64,000 bases of DNA from Mycogone perniciosa (taxonomy: Eukaryota > Ascomycota > Sordariomycetes > Hypocreales > Hypocreaceae). The stretch spans positions 1 through 64,000 of the forward strand of contig JAOALB010000168.1 of the NCBI GenBank assembly GCA_025331125.1, in the 5' to 3' direction. The notes beneath the pieces are model-generated. The model was not told the DNA's origin, did not search any database, and saw only the letters and a program-made list of their open reading frames with translations. Positions within the stretch are counted from its first letter, which is position 1; the number at the start of each line of letters is the position of its first letter. Shown in pieces: positions 40,413-51,031 of this stretch. The position numbers and the translations under genes were made by a program.

Positions 40413-41890
40413 ATGGCCAAGAACAAGATTATTATTGATACAGACCCGGGTACTACCAAATACTGCTTGCATTCATATGTGTAGCTATACTGATCAGTGT
40501 TGAAGGCGTCGACGATGTCATGGCCCTGCTCCTGGCCCTCAGTGCCTCTCCTGAAGAGCTTGAGCTGGCCATGATATCCGTCACATACGGCAATGTTCCT
40601 CTTCAAACGTACGGTGCTATAATTACTCTTGCATTATGAATTCGCTGACCCATATTCTGTTAGCTGTTTGCGTAACGTGGTTGCCCTGTACCACGTCCTG
40701 GAGAAGGAATTCGAATGGAGGAAGTCCACAGACAGAGCCGAAGGTTATGAGACACTGAAAGCCCACAGAACCATCGTCGCTGCCGGGCCAGAGCACTCCT
40801 TGGGCGACAAGGTCTTGGCGGCGGATTATTTCCGTAAGTTTTCCTGTACAGATTTCGCTCTCTGGTGGTGATAACTGACAATGATCTTTCGCGCTCAAAA
40901 GATGGAGCTGATGGACTGCACAATGTTCATGATACCCACCCGGACTTGAGCCCAGCCGATACATGGAATGAACTATTCAGTGATGATGGTTCTGTTGACC
41001 CCGCGTCGGCCTCCCCGTATTTTACGCCCTCCAAAACGCCGGCCCACAAGGAGATGCTGCGTATTCTCAAGGAGAACCCAGCAGATACCGTCAGCATCCT
41101 TGCCGTTGGGCCTCTCACGAACGTGGCACTGGCGGCTCTCGAAGACCCGGAGACGTTTCTGAGAGTCAAGGAGCTAGTTGTCATGGGCGGAGCCGTGGAG
41201 GTTGAGGGCAACGTCACCCCGGTTGCCGAATTCAACACCTATGCCGATCCACTCGCAGCTGCTCTTGTCTATGCCCTCACTTCACCAACGCCGCGGTCGA
41301 CTTTGCCCCCCCCACCTGAGCACCTCTCGCATCTTCCTTCATATCCCGAGAAGTTGTCTCGTCAGCTCAAGTTGACACTCTGCCCCCTGGATATCACGAC
41401 CCCTCATCTCATCACCAAGAATTACTTCGTGGAGAAGATCAAGCCCATCGTTGAGTCTGGCAGTCCTCTAGGCCGATGGACTGAACACTTCATCAACGGG
41501 GCCTTTAGCAAGATCGAGTCGATGCTGGGAGACGGCGAGGAGCCAGGATTGTCTTTGCACGATCCCCTGACGGTTTGGTACATGTTGACACATGATGACC
41601 CGCGATGGAAAGTTCCTGAGAGCCTCGAGGATCTTCGAGTCGAAACTGCGGGACAATGGACTCGAGGAATGCACGTTGCCGACAAGCGTATCAGGTCAAA
41701 GGCTGGTGAGGCTGCGGTGGAGCTAACTGAGGACCTTAATGCCGACCCCCATGTCATCACGCTGGATGAGGTCCCTGGCGACACCATGGGCTGGCTTAGC
41801 GTGCGCAAGGGCAATAGAATTAGGCGTTTGATTGAATCGCCGGGCGAGGAAATCTTTAAGGACGTCTGGATGCAGCGAGTATTTGGGTAG
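40413..41890 (+). CDS. inosine-uridine-type nucleoside hydrolase
   Basis: Four exons (40413-40449, 40506-40608, 40664-40833, 40902-41890) encode 432 residues. The first intron splits the defining calcium motif. Joined, exons 1 and 2 read IIIDTDPGVDDVMALLLAL, the family signature. Further marks are ISVTYGNVPL, DGLHNVHDTHPD, ILAVGPLTNVALAALEDPE, LVVMGGAVEVEGNVTPVAEF, NTYADPLAAALV and the late LSLHDPLTVWYML with the conserved His-Asp. The enzyme cleaves the N-glycosidic bond of ribonucleosides in salvage. An insertion with PPPPEHLSHLPS (about residues 225-245) is longer than in bacterial members but common in fungi. It is tail-to-tail with LSM8, 220 bp apart. Confidence 0.93.
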
Positions 41891-42110
41891 GGGGTAGACT
41901 GACACTTGGAGCAAACAAGCAATGTCAGCAGACTCATTCCCACAAGATCAATGTAATCCAATATGTGTTCGTACCCGTGTAAAGCCAATTGCACAGTTTT
42001 TTGTTTAAACTCCTGATACCCCAAGCGCCATGACCATACCAAATGCCTAGGAAAGGACATAACCCTCAATTTAACCAAACCCACATTGTACAGAACTGCT
42101 GCAGTGCAAT

Positions 42111-42557
42111 CTAGATATGTTTGACGCCCCCAATCACCGATCCTTTTACTTCTGACCAATTTATACTGTCGTCGAGCGTTTCGTCAACCAAGCCAATCGA
42201 GCAAACATTATCCCCTCGCACGAGATACAAGCCCAGAGGAACCTCAGCGGAGGGCTCGGGGTCGTCAGGCGTTCGGATGATTCGTTCTAAGGCTCCTTTC
42301 AATACCTGGAGACCAAAACAAAAGGGAGGCGGTCAGCTCTCGTCCAAAGAAACAGGCGAGCGGTTTGTGCGCACCAGGTTTGTCATCTGATCGCAGGCTG
42401 CTAGAGTCCCGACGAGGACTCGCGAATCGGCCGTCACGATTAATACCTTCTCTGTAGCAGGCAAATGGTGGTTAGAATATTTGTGCTTTCTGCGGGGTTG
42501 GAATGAGGAGGAGGGGTGACGGTGCTCACTGTTTAGGTAGCCCCCGAGTGTTGCCAT
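42111..42557 (-). CDS. LSM8: LSm8, U6 snRNA-associated Sm-like protein
   Basis: Three exons (42557-42530, 42451-42375, 42305-42111) encode 99 residues. Joined, the chain begins MATLGGYLNKKVLIVTADSR and continues LVGTLAACDQMTNLVLKGAL, ERIIRTPDD, PLGLYLVRGDNVCSIGLVDE and a final VKGSVIGGVKHI. Both Sm motifs are complete. LSm8 replaces LSm1 to form the nuclear LSm2-8 ring that binds the U6 snRNA 3' end. Exon 1 encodes only nine and a third codons. The U2 snRNA gene lies 590 bp upstream on the same strand. Confidence 0.96.
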
Positions 42558-43145
42558 TGTGCTGGGAGGTCTTTATCCGGTATCGGAAATAGAAGCTAAA
42601 TCTTAAATCTCGTCCTTTGCTTGTATTCTGGGGAGTTGTCGTCGGTGGTGGTTGTCAGGAAGCAAATGTTGGGTACAGGTCTAATGATCTTTTCCTGAAG
42701 CAAGCAAGATAGCTCCCAGCGCGCTAAGCTATTTAAGGAGGGGTCCTGGGAAACCTGCAGACAACGAAATCTTAGATTTTTGGCTAAGGCTTCTACGGAG
42801 TACTGCCAAGTAGTAATTTCTCTACGGTTCGAAAAATATTTAGCCCGGGATAGTATGGCTTGTTTGTTCGCGACGCCAAAACACCAAGAATTATCAAGAA
42901 GTTCTCTGATCCTAAAATCAAGATGGTCACTATGAACGTAGCGTTATCTGCAAGGACTGGCCTGCGCCTTGCTCACAGTTTTGTGACAACAGATTTGTCT
43001 ACTGTGTATTGAAATGTATGTGCTTCGCAGTATATCAGAAACTCAACTCCAAGGCAGCAGCACCTGAAAAATTCATCTACAGCACTACGAAATCACGAAG
43101 CTTCTTCTACACCTTGCCGGACAAGCCAGCACAAGCAATGAAAAA
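42558..43145. other. LSM8 promoter and U2 3' flank
   Basis: No gene. One TACGGAGT motif lies near 42795. It contains the LSM8 promoter and the region where U2 3'-end formation must occur. Confidence 0.45.
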
Positions 43146-43334
43146 GGGTTCGCGTCGCCTGGAGGCAGTGTAATACCAGGGACACTATGGGCGGGATCAT
43201 GTGCAAGCACAGAGGAAACCACCCCAAGACCAAAAATAAGAATAATCACGATTGGTCTCCTTAGAGACCTTTCAGAGATTAAACTGAAAAGAACAGATAC
43301 TACACTTGATCTAAGCCAAAAGGCAAAGAGAGCT
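43146..43334 (-). ncRNA. U2 spliceosomal snRNA
   Basis: On the minus strand the gene opens with CTCTTTGCCTTTTGGCTTAG, followed by ATCAAGTGTAGTATCTGTTC. The GTGTAGTA element is the branch-point-pairing sequence, and it is intact. Next comes the stem-loop IIa region (CAGTTTAATCTCTGAAA), then an Sm-type site (TTATTTTTGG), and a 3' part with CCCTGGTATTACACTGCC and TCCAGGCGACGCGAACCC, which corresponds to stem-loop IV of known U2 RNAs. Length about 189 nt, close to the 187 nt of human U2. Both ends are set by comparison with known U2 and may be off by a few bases. U2 pairs with the intron branch point during prespliceosome formation. Confidence 0.95.
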
Positions 43335-43933
43335 AAAGAAGAAAGAAAGAAAAGATTCTAAAATCATGGCGAGCTTTGCGGACATTTATACCCATCTGCA
43401 AAGGCGGTGGGCGAGCTTTGTGGCAGAATTGGTGGGGCCAATCAAGGCTTTGGTGGTGCACTGGCCAACGGGTCGACTCACCGCAGGTTTGCCTCGAGCC
43501 TCAGATTCAGATGAATCTTTGATGGAAACCTGAGGCAAGCACCTTGTAGATGGGCTATCTTCTGGGTTACCTGTCAGGATTGAGAAGGTATTGGTACTTT
43601 GGGCTTTCTATCAGAGTACAGAGTAAATCTTCACAAAACTGGTAGTACTACCTATTGGTAGGACTTTGGCTAGTGGGAAACACCTCAAGCCACTGGTTAT
43701 GGCGAAATGAATAGATAGAAATAATGACTAAAAAAATAAAATCAACTCAATAAATAGTACAAATATGAAGCTTATGTTTTCTAGCTATTTCTTAAGCTTG
43801 ATATGCGGCACTCTTTGGGAATCTATCCCATTTTCCTTTCCCTGTTTTCTAGGTTAAGAGCGCCATTATTGCTATGATGGCTATATGCTGTTGGCTTATG
43901 GGTAACTACAATAAGCTAGAATAGTATCCAGTA
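43335..43933. other. U2 promoter region and spacer to tRNA
   Basis: No gene. It contains the presumed U2 promoter, with AT-rich DNA from 43680 to 43800. The DNA just before the tRNA has no recognisable control element, as expected for an internal pol III promoter. Confidence 0.45.
43383..43390 (-). promoter_or_regulatory. TATA-like element of the U2 gene
   Basis: TATAAATG on the minus strand, about 50 bases upstream of the proposed U2 start. Distance and sequence suit a pol II snRNA promoter; function is inferred. Confidence 0.4.
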
Positions 43934-44029
43934 GACACTTTGGCCGAGTGGTTAAGGCGATGCCCTGCTATCCAACAGATAACTTAGGCATTGTGTTCGC
44001 ACGCGCAGGTTCGAATCCTGCAGGTGTCG
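43934..44029 (+). tRNA. tRNA-Ser(GCU) with a 15-nt intron
   Basis: The acceptor stem pairs GACACTT with the AGGTGTC before the discriminator G44029. The D arm is TGGCCGAGTGGTTAAGG (box A). The anticodon stem ATGCC/GGCAT is perfect. The loop is CT-GCT-A, then the intron 43971-43985, then A. The anticodon GCT is at 43967-43969, and the intron follows position 37, the usual place. A long variable arm (TTGTGTTCGCACGC) marks it as a class II tRNA, as for serine. The T arm is GCAGGTTCGAATCCTGC (box B). It reads AGC/AGU codons. Confidence 0.96.
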
Positions 44030-44041
44030 TTTTATCTTTTT
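44030..44041 (+). terminator. pol III T-run terminator
   Basis: TTTTATCTTTTT directly after the tRNA 3' end, as pol III requires. Confidence 0.8.
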
Positions 44042-44612
44042 GCGCTTTTTTCATGATACTTTTTTTGGTTTGCATGACGGGTCGGTGACCTTTCACATTT
44101 CTCACGTCTACTTGTATGCAGTGAGTGCTAAGTAGGCTTAGAGTATCAAATTTGATTTGATCATTTGGCGTTCAGCAACAGGGTGAAGACAAACAGTGAG
44201 TGATGCAATATAACGAATAACGTCATTAGTGGCAAGCGTACGAAGCACAACTCTCGTGCTTTATAGCATCGTCATCACATTCGCTCGACCCCAGAATTAC
44301 CAAGTCCTATATGCCTGTATTGGATCTCAAACTTCGGCTGACCTTGCTAGCACAGATCTTTGAGGATTCTTCCCCTTACAAGATATTGTCTCACCCCTAA
44401 TGCCTATACGGCGACCTCTATCCGACCGGAGAGGCAGATGCTTTCTGTCATCTGAACAAACCCAACGCCGCCCTCATCTTGGAGAATTACCTAGAGGCTG
44501 AAAAACACATACCCCCAGTGGAGCCACACTCGTAGCGACAAGCTAGAGTTCTTGAAACACCCAACGCCGGATTCCGTCGTAAACAACCTGCTCTGTAGTG
44601 AGAAATCTCAAC
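44042..44612. other. intergenic region
   Basis: No supported gene; contains the 3' end of the cyclin gene. Confidence 0.4.
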
Positions 44613-46076
44613 CTAATCTTCCACTAGCTCCCCTTCGTCTTCTGACAGCCTCGCTCGCTTCTCAGCCCTTTCGCTCTCGCCTGAAGCATCTGTTTCTACA
44701 TCTTTCCTCTTGGAAGGAGATCTAGGGGCGTAATCAGCCTCTGGCGGATTGAGGAATGATCCTCCCTGCTCTCTTTCCTTGCCATCCATGTGTTTCTCTG
44801 TGCTACCGTTTACTCTGACTGCTGGACTGCGGCTACCCCGGTCGGCTTCCATAGGGGTGCCTGCGTTCGAGGATTGCGTGTCATTCGGGTTCAATAGATT
44901 GTCGCCTCGTCGTCTTGTGTGCTCGAGATGGAAGGCAGGTGATGGCAGCGACGGATTCTGCTTTCTAAGCGGATTTTCCGTGTAGAACTGACGCATCACC
45001 TCGATAGCCTTTGTACAACAATCTTCGTCCCCCTTCAAGAATTTCCACCACGGCTCACCATTGATGTCGTCAATTTGCTGGTTTGTATGGGCGCTGGCGA
45101 AGAATATGGAGCTGATGGCGACGTCCCTTGCCTCGATCAGTAGCGGCAGGGCCGTTAGGCAAGCATCGTTACAGAAAGCCCAAGCTGCCTGCCTCAAATG
45201 CTTGTTGTGGACAATATCCAACTGTCCCAGAAGCTCGAACAGGTGGCGATAGGGATTATCGATCATCAAGTCGAAAGTTAATTGCTCCAGCATGACTTCT
45301 TCGTACGTCAGGATGCTGTCCCGCCATCGCCAGTATTCCTTGCTCTGCTCGTCAATGATGAGTTTCGCGTTTTTCTGTGCAACCCTGGCAACCGCGATTA
45401 TGATTTCCTTGGTTTTCCGGCAATTCTCCTCGACCTTGTTTGCTAAAAAGAGTGCCGTGGCTGCAATATTCTAGATGTGGAAATGACGGTTAGCTTTTGC
45501 CTTGTCTGCACGTAGCGTGGTGTTCCTTGGACTGTATTCCTAGCCCATCGCAGAGGGTCGAACTTTTCGCCCGCCGGAATGCCAGGCAAACCCGAAAAAG
45601 CGGATGAGACTCACATAATGATGTATGCCGTTTTTCTCCTGTACCATACTGAAGCGCATAAAAAATCTGTGAAAGAACACCCCCGCCACCCACAACGTAA
45701 TCTGCGGCAGATCTAGCATGACACCGGCCTGATAGATGAAATTGACGCCCTTGGCTCTGCGAAGCCGCTCTTCTGCTGGTGCAACTCCATCGATAACGGT
45801 AGGCGTGCTGTGGACCTCGTCTGTTGTAAAGAACCACTGATTCGGTATGGCTAATGGCGACTGCGCCCCTGACTGCGATGGTGATTGCTGGCTAGAGACG
45901 GCCTGGGGCCGAGGAGGAGATGTACGCGCACTATGCTGTGGAGGAGTAGGGGCCGCTGGCGGGACCTCGCGACGACGGGGAGGCGATCTGGATGGCCTTT
46001 CATGGCGCGAAGCGTTTGGAAGACTGGGAGGTTGGTATCCTTCCCGCGCTGGGCGGTATCGGTCGATGCTCGCCAT
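44613..46076 (-). CDS. transcription-type cyclin (cyclin T/K, Pch1-like)
   Basis: Two exons, 46076-45615 and 45470-44613, encode 439 residues. The N-terminal 75 residues are Ser/Pro-rich. The first cyclin fold spans about 85-210: NQWFFTTDEV, RAKGVNFIYQAGVMLDLPQIT, VAGVFFHRFFMRFSM and, across the intron, GIHHY|NIAATALFLANKVEENCRK. The second cyclin fold follows (LEQLTFDLMIDNPYRHLFELL). The C-terminal region is charged and carries basic KRK and RAEKRAR pieces. This is the C-type cyclin group that activates Cdk9/Bur1-like kinases, which phosphorylate RNA polymerase II. I cannot separate Pch1 from Ctk2-type partners with certainty. The start was placed at MASIDRYRP, because the longer frame lacks an ATG. 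Confidence 0.86.
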
Positions 46077-46456
46077 TGCCGACAGGACTATGTCAGATTG
46101 ACAATCAAGAGAAAACAAGGGCGACTGCTGCTCATGGAGAACTCTTGCTTTTGAAGATGCTGGGTTACAACAGAGTTAGAGCGCAAACTCACGAGGTCGT
46201 GGCTGGAACACTGATGGCGAGTGGCGCGACGCATGGTTGACATATATTCCTTATCTAATCGCAACCTGAAATGTCACATGACACGCCCACTTGGTTTTGA
46301 GAGGACAATAGCAGGCGAACCATCCACTGCCGGCGCTTTGAATAGCTTCAAATTAGCTTTGAGATTCTATTTCAAATCTAATAAAGGAATTCCTGCCAGC
46401 CTGGGGTATCAATTAATTTTTGGCCACAAGCTTACATTGTCCGGCCCAATCTGTGC
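46077..46456. other. spacer between PRP4 and the cyclin gene
   Basis: No gene. 380 bp holding the cyclin promoter and the PRP4 3' end; both genes run on the minus strand. Confidence 0.5.
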
Positions 46457-48016
46457 TTAGACAGCCTCGCCGTCATTTCTTCCCCATAGCTTCACCGTCC
46501 GATCATGGCCTCCACTGACGATCCACCGTCCATCTCGGCTGTAGTCTACACTGGCGACAGGTCCTGTGTGGCCACTCAGGGTCTGCACCAATGTCCAGTC
46601 ATCTGCCGAGAAGATTCTGACATTCCGGTCAAAACCGCTGGAGACGAAGTATGTTCCCGATTTCTTGGGCATTTGTGCCCCCTTTTCGTCCACCCCTGGC
46701 GGAATACCGTCAAGGGGGTCATCCAAGCCTTTGTACCATCGCATATCGGAGACAGCACTGCTATGAGCACCGATGCCTCCAGTCCTTTGTACTTTGCGCA
46801 CATCCCAGCATTTGATCCACCCGTCTGCAGAGCCCGACAATAGCCGGTGTCCGTCTGAGCTCCAGTCTAGTGCATGTATTGGCTTTATGTGACCATCCAT
46901 GTGACCATCCAGAATCATGACCGTTCTTCCTGATCTCAGATCCCATATTCTGCCGAGACTGTCAAGGCCAGCACTCGCAAGTAGAGAACCGTCCGTATTG
47001 AAGCTTACGGAGTAGACACCACGAGAATGCCCCTCCTGGAGAAGGACCTCTGCAGTGGTTTCCACGTCCCAAAGTCGCCAAGAGGTATCTTCTGATGCAG
47101 ACGCCAGATATCGACCAGAAGGATGGAACTCAACTCGACAAACTCGTTGAGAATGTCCCTGGAAGGTCGACAAAGGAGTGTCCTGGTTCAGTGACCATAC
47201 ATGGACCAATCCCTCGGCGCCACCTGAGGCGAGATTGACAGTGTCTGGAGAAACGCCGCTTTCTGGCAAGGTAGCGCCAGGGAACCACGAAATGCCACTG
47301 ATCTTGTTTGTATGGCCGCGATAACTCATCTTCTCGGTCAAACTCGGTATCTCTACCAATTTGACTTGACCGCCCCAATTGCCAACAGCGACAAGCTCTC
47401 CATTCGGTGATATCCTTGTCATGCTGATATGCCGCTCGCCCACTGTTTGACTGCCTTGTAATTCGAATGCTTGCAACCTCTCTTTGATCTGCTTCCGAAA
47501 CTTCACATGTGTTCTTAGAGGTATTGTGGACTCGGCCTTCTGAAACGCTGTCCGTCGCTTCGCTCGAGGCAACGAAAACTCGGCTATTGTGATGCGAGCT
47601 TGCAGCAACTCAGGCCCGCCCCTGGAGTAGAATTCTTCCTCTTGCTCCTCCTCCTCTTTTTCTTCAGGTACATCCTCCATGGTGATATCCCCGTTTTCAA
47701 GCCCGGCTATCTCAGCCTGGATGGTCATGAGCTCTCGCAGTCGATCTCGACGATCAGCAAGGCCCTCCCCGAAAAGCGTGATGGGTTCGCCCATCTCCCT
47801 CAACTTTGCGCGAACTCGGCCGTCATCGGTGGGAACAGCTATCGTCGCGGCAAGCCGCTTGCGGTTGAACTGATTGAGGATCGCGGAGGCCTTCTCGGGC
47901 GCCGCGCCGGCGACGCCCTGCATTTCGTAATCGTGGTCATCTGGGACGTCTTCTAACGCGATGCCGGTGGCCTGCTCGGCCTCCTCCACGTATGCTTGTC
48001 GAGATGGGTGGATCAT
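46457..48016 (-). CDS. PRP4: U4/U6 snRNP protein Prp4 (WD40)
   Basis: One exon of 519 residues from the ATG at 48016; the longer frame has no ATG. The N-terminus has HPSRQAYVEEAEQATGIAL. A splicing-factor motif follows at about 60-100 (RVRAKLREMGEPITLFGE, then GLADRRDRLREL), which is specific to Prp4/Prp18 proteins. After an acidic EEKEEEEQEEEF linker come seven WD40 repeats from about 210 to the end. The last reads VASVDYSRDGRWIVSGGHDR and ends in VKLWG. Prp4 (human PRPF4) joins Prp3 on U4/U6 and is needed for tri-snRNP assembly. It lies 3 kb from U2 and 4 kb from LSM8. Confidence 0.95.
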   Translation of the reverse strand: MIHPSRQAYVEEAEQATGIALEDVPDDHDYEMQGVAGAAPEKASAILNQFNRKRLAATIAVPTDDGRVRAKLREMGEPITLFGEGLADRRDRLRELMTIQAEIAGLENGDITMEDVPEEKEEEEQEEEFYSRGGPELLQARITIAEFSLPRAKRRTAFQKAESTIPLRTHVKFRKQIKERLQAFELQGSQTVGERHISMTRISPNGELVAVGNWGGQVKLVEIPSLTEKMSYRGHTNKISGISWFPGATLPESGVSPDTVNLASGGAEGLVHVWSLNQDTPLSTFQGHSQRVCRVEFHPSGRYLASASEDTSWRLWDVETTAEVLLQEGHSRGVYSVSFNTDGSLLASAGLDSLGRIWDLRSGRTVMILDGHMDGHIKPIHALDWSSDGHRLLSGSADGWIKCWDVRKVQRTGGIGAHSSAVSDMRWYKGLDDPLDGIPPGVDEKGAQMPKKSGTYFVSSGFDRNVRIFSADDWTLVQTLSGHTGPVASVDYSRDGRWIVSGGHDRTVKLWGRNDGEAV

Positions 48017-49483
48017 TTTGTCAGGTTTTGAGGATAGAATGAAGGTGCGGTAGCTCTCTGGTGGGCGGCAACCCTTGGGTTGAAGAGAGAGGCGATTGCG
48101 AAGGGCCAAGAGCTTTCAAGTTTGTGAGAGGTCAATTCCAATAGATAAGGTGTGGTATCAAAACAAAAGAAGCTACCCAGAAACTCGTTCGGTTTCTAGC
48201 TCTGTACCACTTGACCGCGTCTCTCAAGGTTGTCGGCTTTTTCTTGTTGCGAAGTTGGAGGAGCTTGGCGCCTTGCTGCATGTGGGCCTTGTTGATTTAG
48301 AAAATTGAGGTTCTGGACATTAGTGGGGCCACCCATTAGGTAAGCCAACTACACACACGGTGCATATTCTAGCCATAGGACGATTTCCAGCTTTCAAAAA
48401 GAGTAATACTAACACGAACTGTAAAATGATGTAGTACTCCATATAGAGTACGAAGTATTAGCTTTATGGAGTGAAAAAGGCACCTAGTCGATATTGTATT
48501 TGATTCGATATTATGCATTAAATCAACACCTATCTATAATCTTCATGGTAGCATCATTACTAAACTCTTTGTCGTCTTATGCAGTCTTCGGCACAAAGCG
48601 ACAGATTCAGCAGGTCCAATAATACTCGTACACGAGTGTCTAGGGAGGCGTCCATACCTCGCCAGCGAAGCAAGCCACAAAGCCTGGTGGCTAAAGGGAG
48701 AAGCATGAGACCGATGCAAATTTCCCCAAGAATTTGGCACATTCCTACGGATTGCGTTTAAATGATGGATGTTGAAGATGTTTTGAATTTGTGTAGATGT
48801 TCCACTTACAGTACTAGTCCTGCTGCTGCCGACAGTCCGTTCAGGGCCCTAAGCCCGTAACTATCCGCTAAGTCCACACGCAGCCAAGCAGCCAACCACA
48901 TTTCCACCAACCAAGCTGACATGTGCAGCGAACTTGACCAAGATGATCATTAAATCTCAGCACTAAAAGTGCTAAAAATATTGCCCGACAGGGAAAAAGT
49001 ACGTAAGGGCACTGCAAAATCCGGAGGAGTGGGCTGTACTACTCCGCACGGAAGGTTGCAGCCAAGTGAGGCTGTATGTACTCCGTAGCAAGCCTGTGAA
49101 TGGCTTTTTTTTCTGCCCGTGCTAATAAAAATGTCTCTCCTCCAGCATGACTTCACTTCCTCCCTTTCTCTCTCCCTGTTCTCCTTCACACCAAATCGGT
49201 GAACTAATCACCTAATATTGACAGTCGCCGCCTAGAAAAACACACTCACCAAATGCATATGCAATCAAGCTCACCTCTACGAACGTCCTTCTTCAGGTAC
49301 CAGATGCGTGTGTCGAGCAACATTGAGGGCCAGCGTCAACACAATTCCCAACTGCGTGTAGATCCGGAGCGTCGCCGGGGAACCCCATAGGCGACTTGAG
49401 ATTGTGGCAAGAGTTGAAAGAGCGCTTGGATTTTAGCCCGGAGCTGTTGGATTCGAGCGACTTCTCTCTATACCATACCTATT
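48017..49483. other. divergent promoter region, PRP4 and Psk1-like kinase
   Basis: No gene. It contains a GTACTCCATATAGAGTACGAAG variant of the palindrome family near 48433-48454 and an ACTCCGTA near 49080. It holds two promoters and the kinase leader. Confidence 0.45.
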
Positions 49484-51031
49484 ATGACCATGATCAACAC
49501 TGCTCCAGCCGCGCTCTCCACGGTGCGTGGCTTTCAAGTGACACCAGCGGCCTCTGGCGATGAGGATTCCGATTGTGGCCCTGGCGAGACACCTCGTCTG
49601 TCGGCTCGTCGCGGCCGCAACCGCATTGACGATGTGGTGAGCGCAAACTGTAGTCCAGTCTTGCGTGCAACACCTTCGCCTAAGATTTCGGGAATCGCCA
49701 AGTTGCGGAAGCAGATGGACCCTCTGAGCCTCGATGGGAATCCCCGTTCACCCTCCCTGACCCGCAATGGAAATCGCCCGGGAACCGCAACCACAGCTGG
49801 AAGTGTGATGAGCAGTCGTTCACAGAGTCGTGACGGAGCACGCAGTGACGCTGGTAGCGAGACGTCCGACACTACGTCTATCAGCTATGAGGTCAATCTT
49901 GAGCACGATTTTGTCAGCGAGAGTGTGCGCGAGCGGTCTTTCATGGAGCCTCTGGAAGGAGGGCTCAAACCTGTGCGCAAAATGATGGCAGACGACTTTG
50001 AGCCCCTTCGATGCCTCGGGAAGGGAACGTATGGCACGGTTATTCTGGTCAAACAGCGCACCACCGGGAGGCTCTACGCGCAGAAGCAGTTTAAGAAGGC
50101 GTCCCTGGTTGTGCACAAAAAGCTTGTCGAACAGACCAAGACAGAGCGACAGATCCTGGAGTCTGTCAACAGGCACCCGTTTGTTGTGAAGCTGTTCTAT
50201 GCCTTCCAGGACCAGGAGAAGCTGTACTTGATTCTAGAATACGGACAAGGTGGAGAGTTGTTCACTCATTTGAACACAGAGAAGATGTTTTCGGAGACGG
50301 TGGCTGCCTTTTATATGGCAGAAATGATCTTGGCCATTTCGCACCTCCACGAAAACCTCGGCGTGATATACCGCGATCTCAAGCCTGAAAACTGTCTGCT
50401 GGACGCAGATGGTCACCTCCTGCTGACGGACTTTGGGCTGTCCAAGGTTGCTGTGGATCAGTCGGAGAGCTGCAACTCCATTTTGGGCACAGTTGAGTAC
50501 ATGGCACCTGAAGTCATCCTTGGAAAGAAGTATGGGAAGCCAGTGGATTGGTGGTCGTTTGGAGCGTTGGCGTATGACTTGATGACGGGAAACCCCCCCT
50601 TCCGCGGAGGGAACCATGCCAAGATCCAGGACAACATTGTCAAGCAAAAACTTGTTTTGCCCTACTATCTCAGCATGGATGCCAAGGATCTTCTCACCAG
50701 ACTCCTGAGGAAGGACCCCAACAAACGACTCGGAGCTGTGATGCCGAAGGACCTCCAGACCCTCAAGAATCATAGATTCTTCCGCAAGATTGATTGGAAG
50801 AAGCTGGCTGCACGAGAGCTGGAGCCGCCGATTCAGCCCATGATTACCGATCCCGAGCTGGCCGAGAACTTTGCGCCGGAGTTCACGGAGTTGTCGCTCA
50901 GCCCCACGACGATGTCCAGGGATTTTTGGCCTGCCAGTCCTGCCAAGGATGATGTCTTTGGTGGCTTCAGCTTTGTGGCCTCATCGAGTCTGCTTGAGAG
51001 CAGTGGCTTTCCTTTGATGGGTCGTACATAG
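49484..51031 (+). CDS. AGC protein kinase, Psk1/S6-kinase type
   Basis: One exon of 515 residues. The N-terminal 160 residues are Ser/Arg-rich and probably disordered. The kinase domain begins MADDFEPLRCLGKGTYGTV (from residue 168), with AQKQFKK for the ATP-binding Lys, YRDLKPENCLL for the catalytic loop, LLTDFGLSK for the DFG, and EYMAPE. The activation loop reads SILGTVEYMAPE, where most AGC kinases have F-C-G-T. The AGC tail has an ENFAPEFTEL block, a Ser-Pro turn region, and the hydrophobic motif FGGFSFV at about 492-498. Fission yeast Psk1 and budding yeast Ypk3 are TORC1-dependent kinases for ribosomal protein S6. I assign this by overall pattern. Confidence 0.85.
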   Translation: MTMINTAPAALSTVRGFQVTPAASGDEDSDCGPGETPRLSARRGRNRIDDVVSANCSPVLRATPSPKISGIAKLRKQMDPLSLDGNPRSPSLTRNGNRPGTATTAGSVMSSRSQSRDGARSDAGSETSDTTSISYEVNLEHDFVSESVRERSFMEPLEGGLKPVRKMMADDFEPLRCLGKGTYGTVILVKQRTTGRLYAQKQFKKASLVVHKKLVEQTKTERQILESVNRHPFVVKLFYAFQDQEKLYLILEYGQGGELFTHLNTEKMFSETVAAFYMAEMILAISHLHENLGVIYRDLKPENCLLDADGHLLLTDFGLSKVAVDQSESCNSILGTVEYMAPEVILGKKYGKPVDWWSFGALAYDLMTGNPPFRGGNHAKIQDNIVKQKLVLPYYLSMDAKDLLTRLLRKDPNKRLGAVMPKDLQTLKNHRFFRKIDWKKLAARELEPPIQPMITDPELAENFAPEFTELSLSPTTMSRDFWPASPAKDDVFGGFSFVASSSLLESSGFPLMGRT

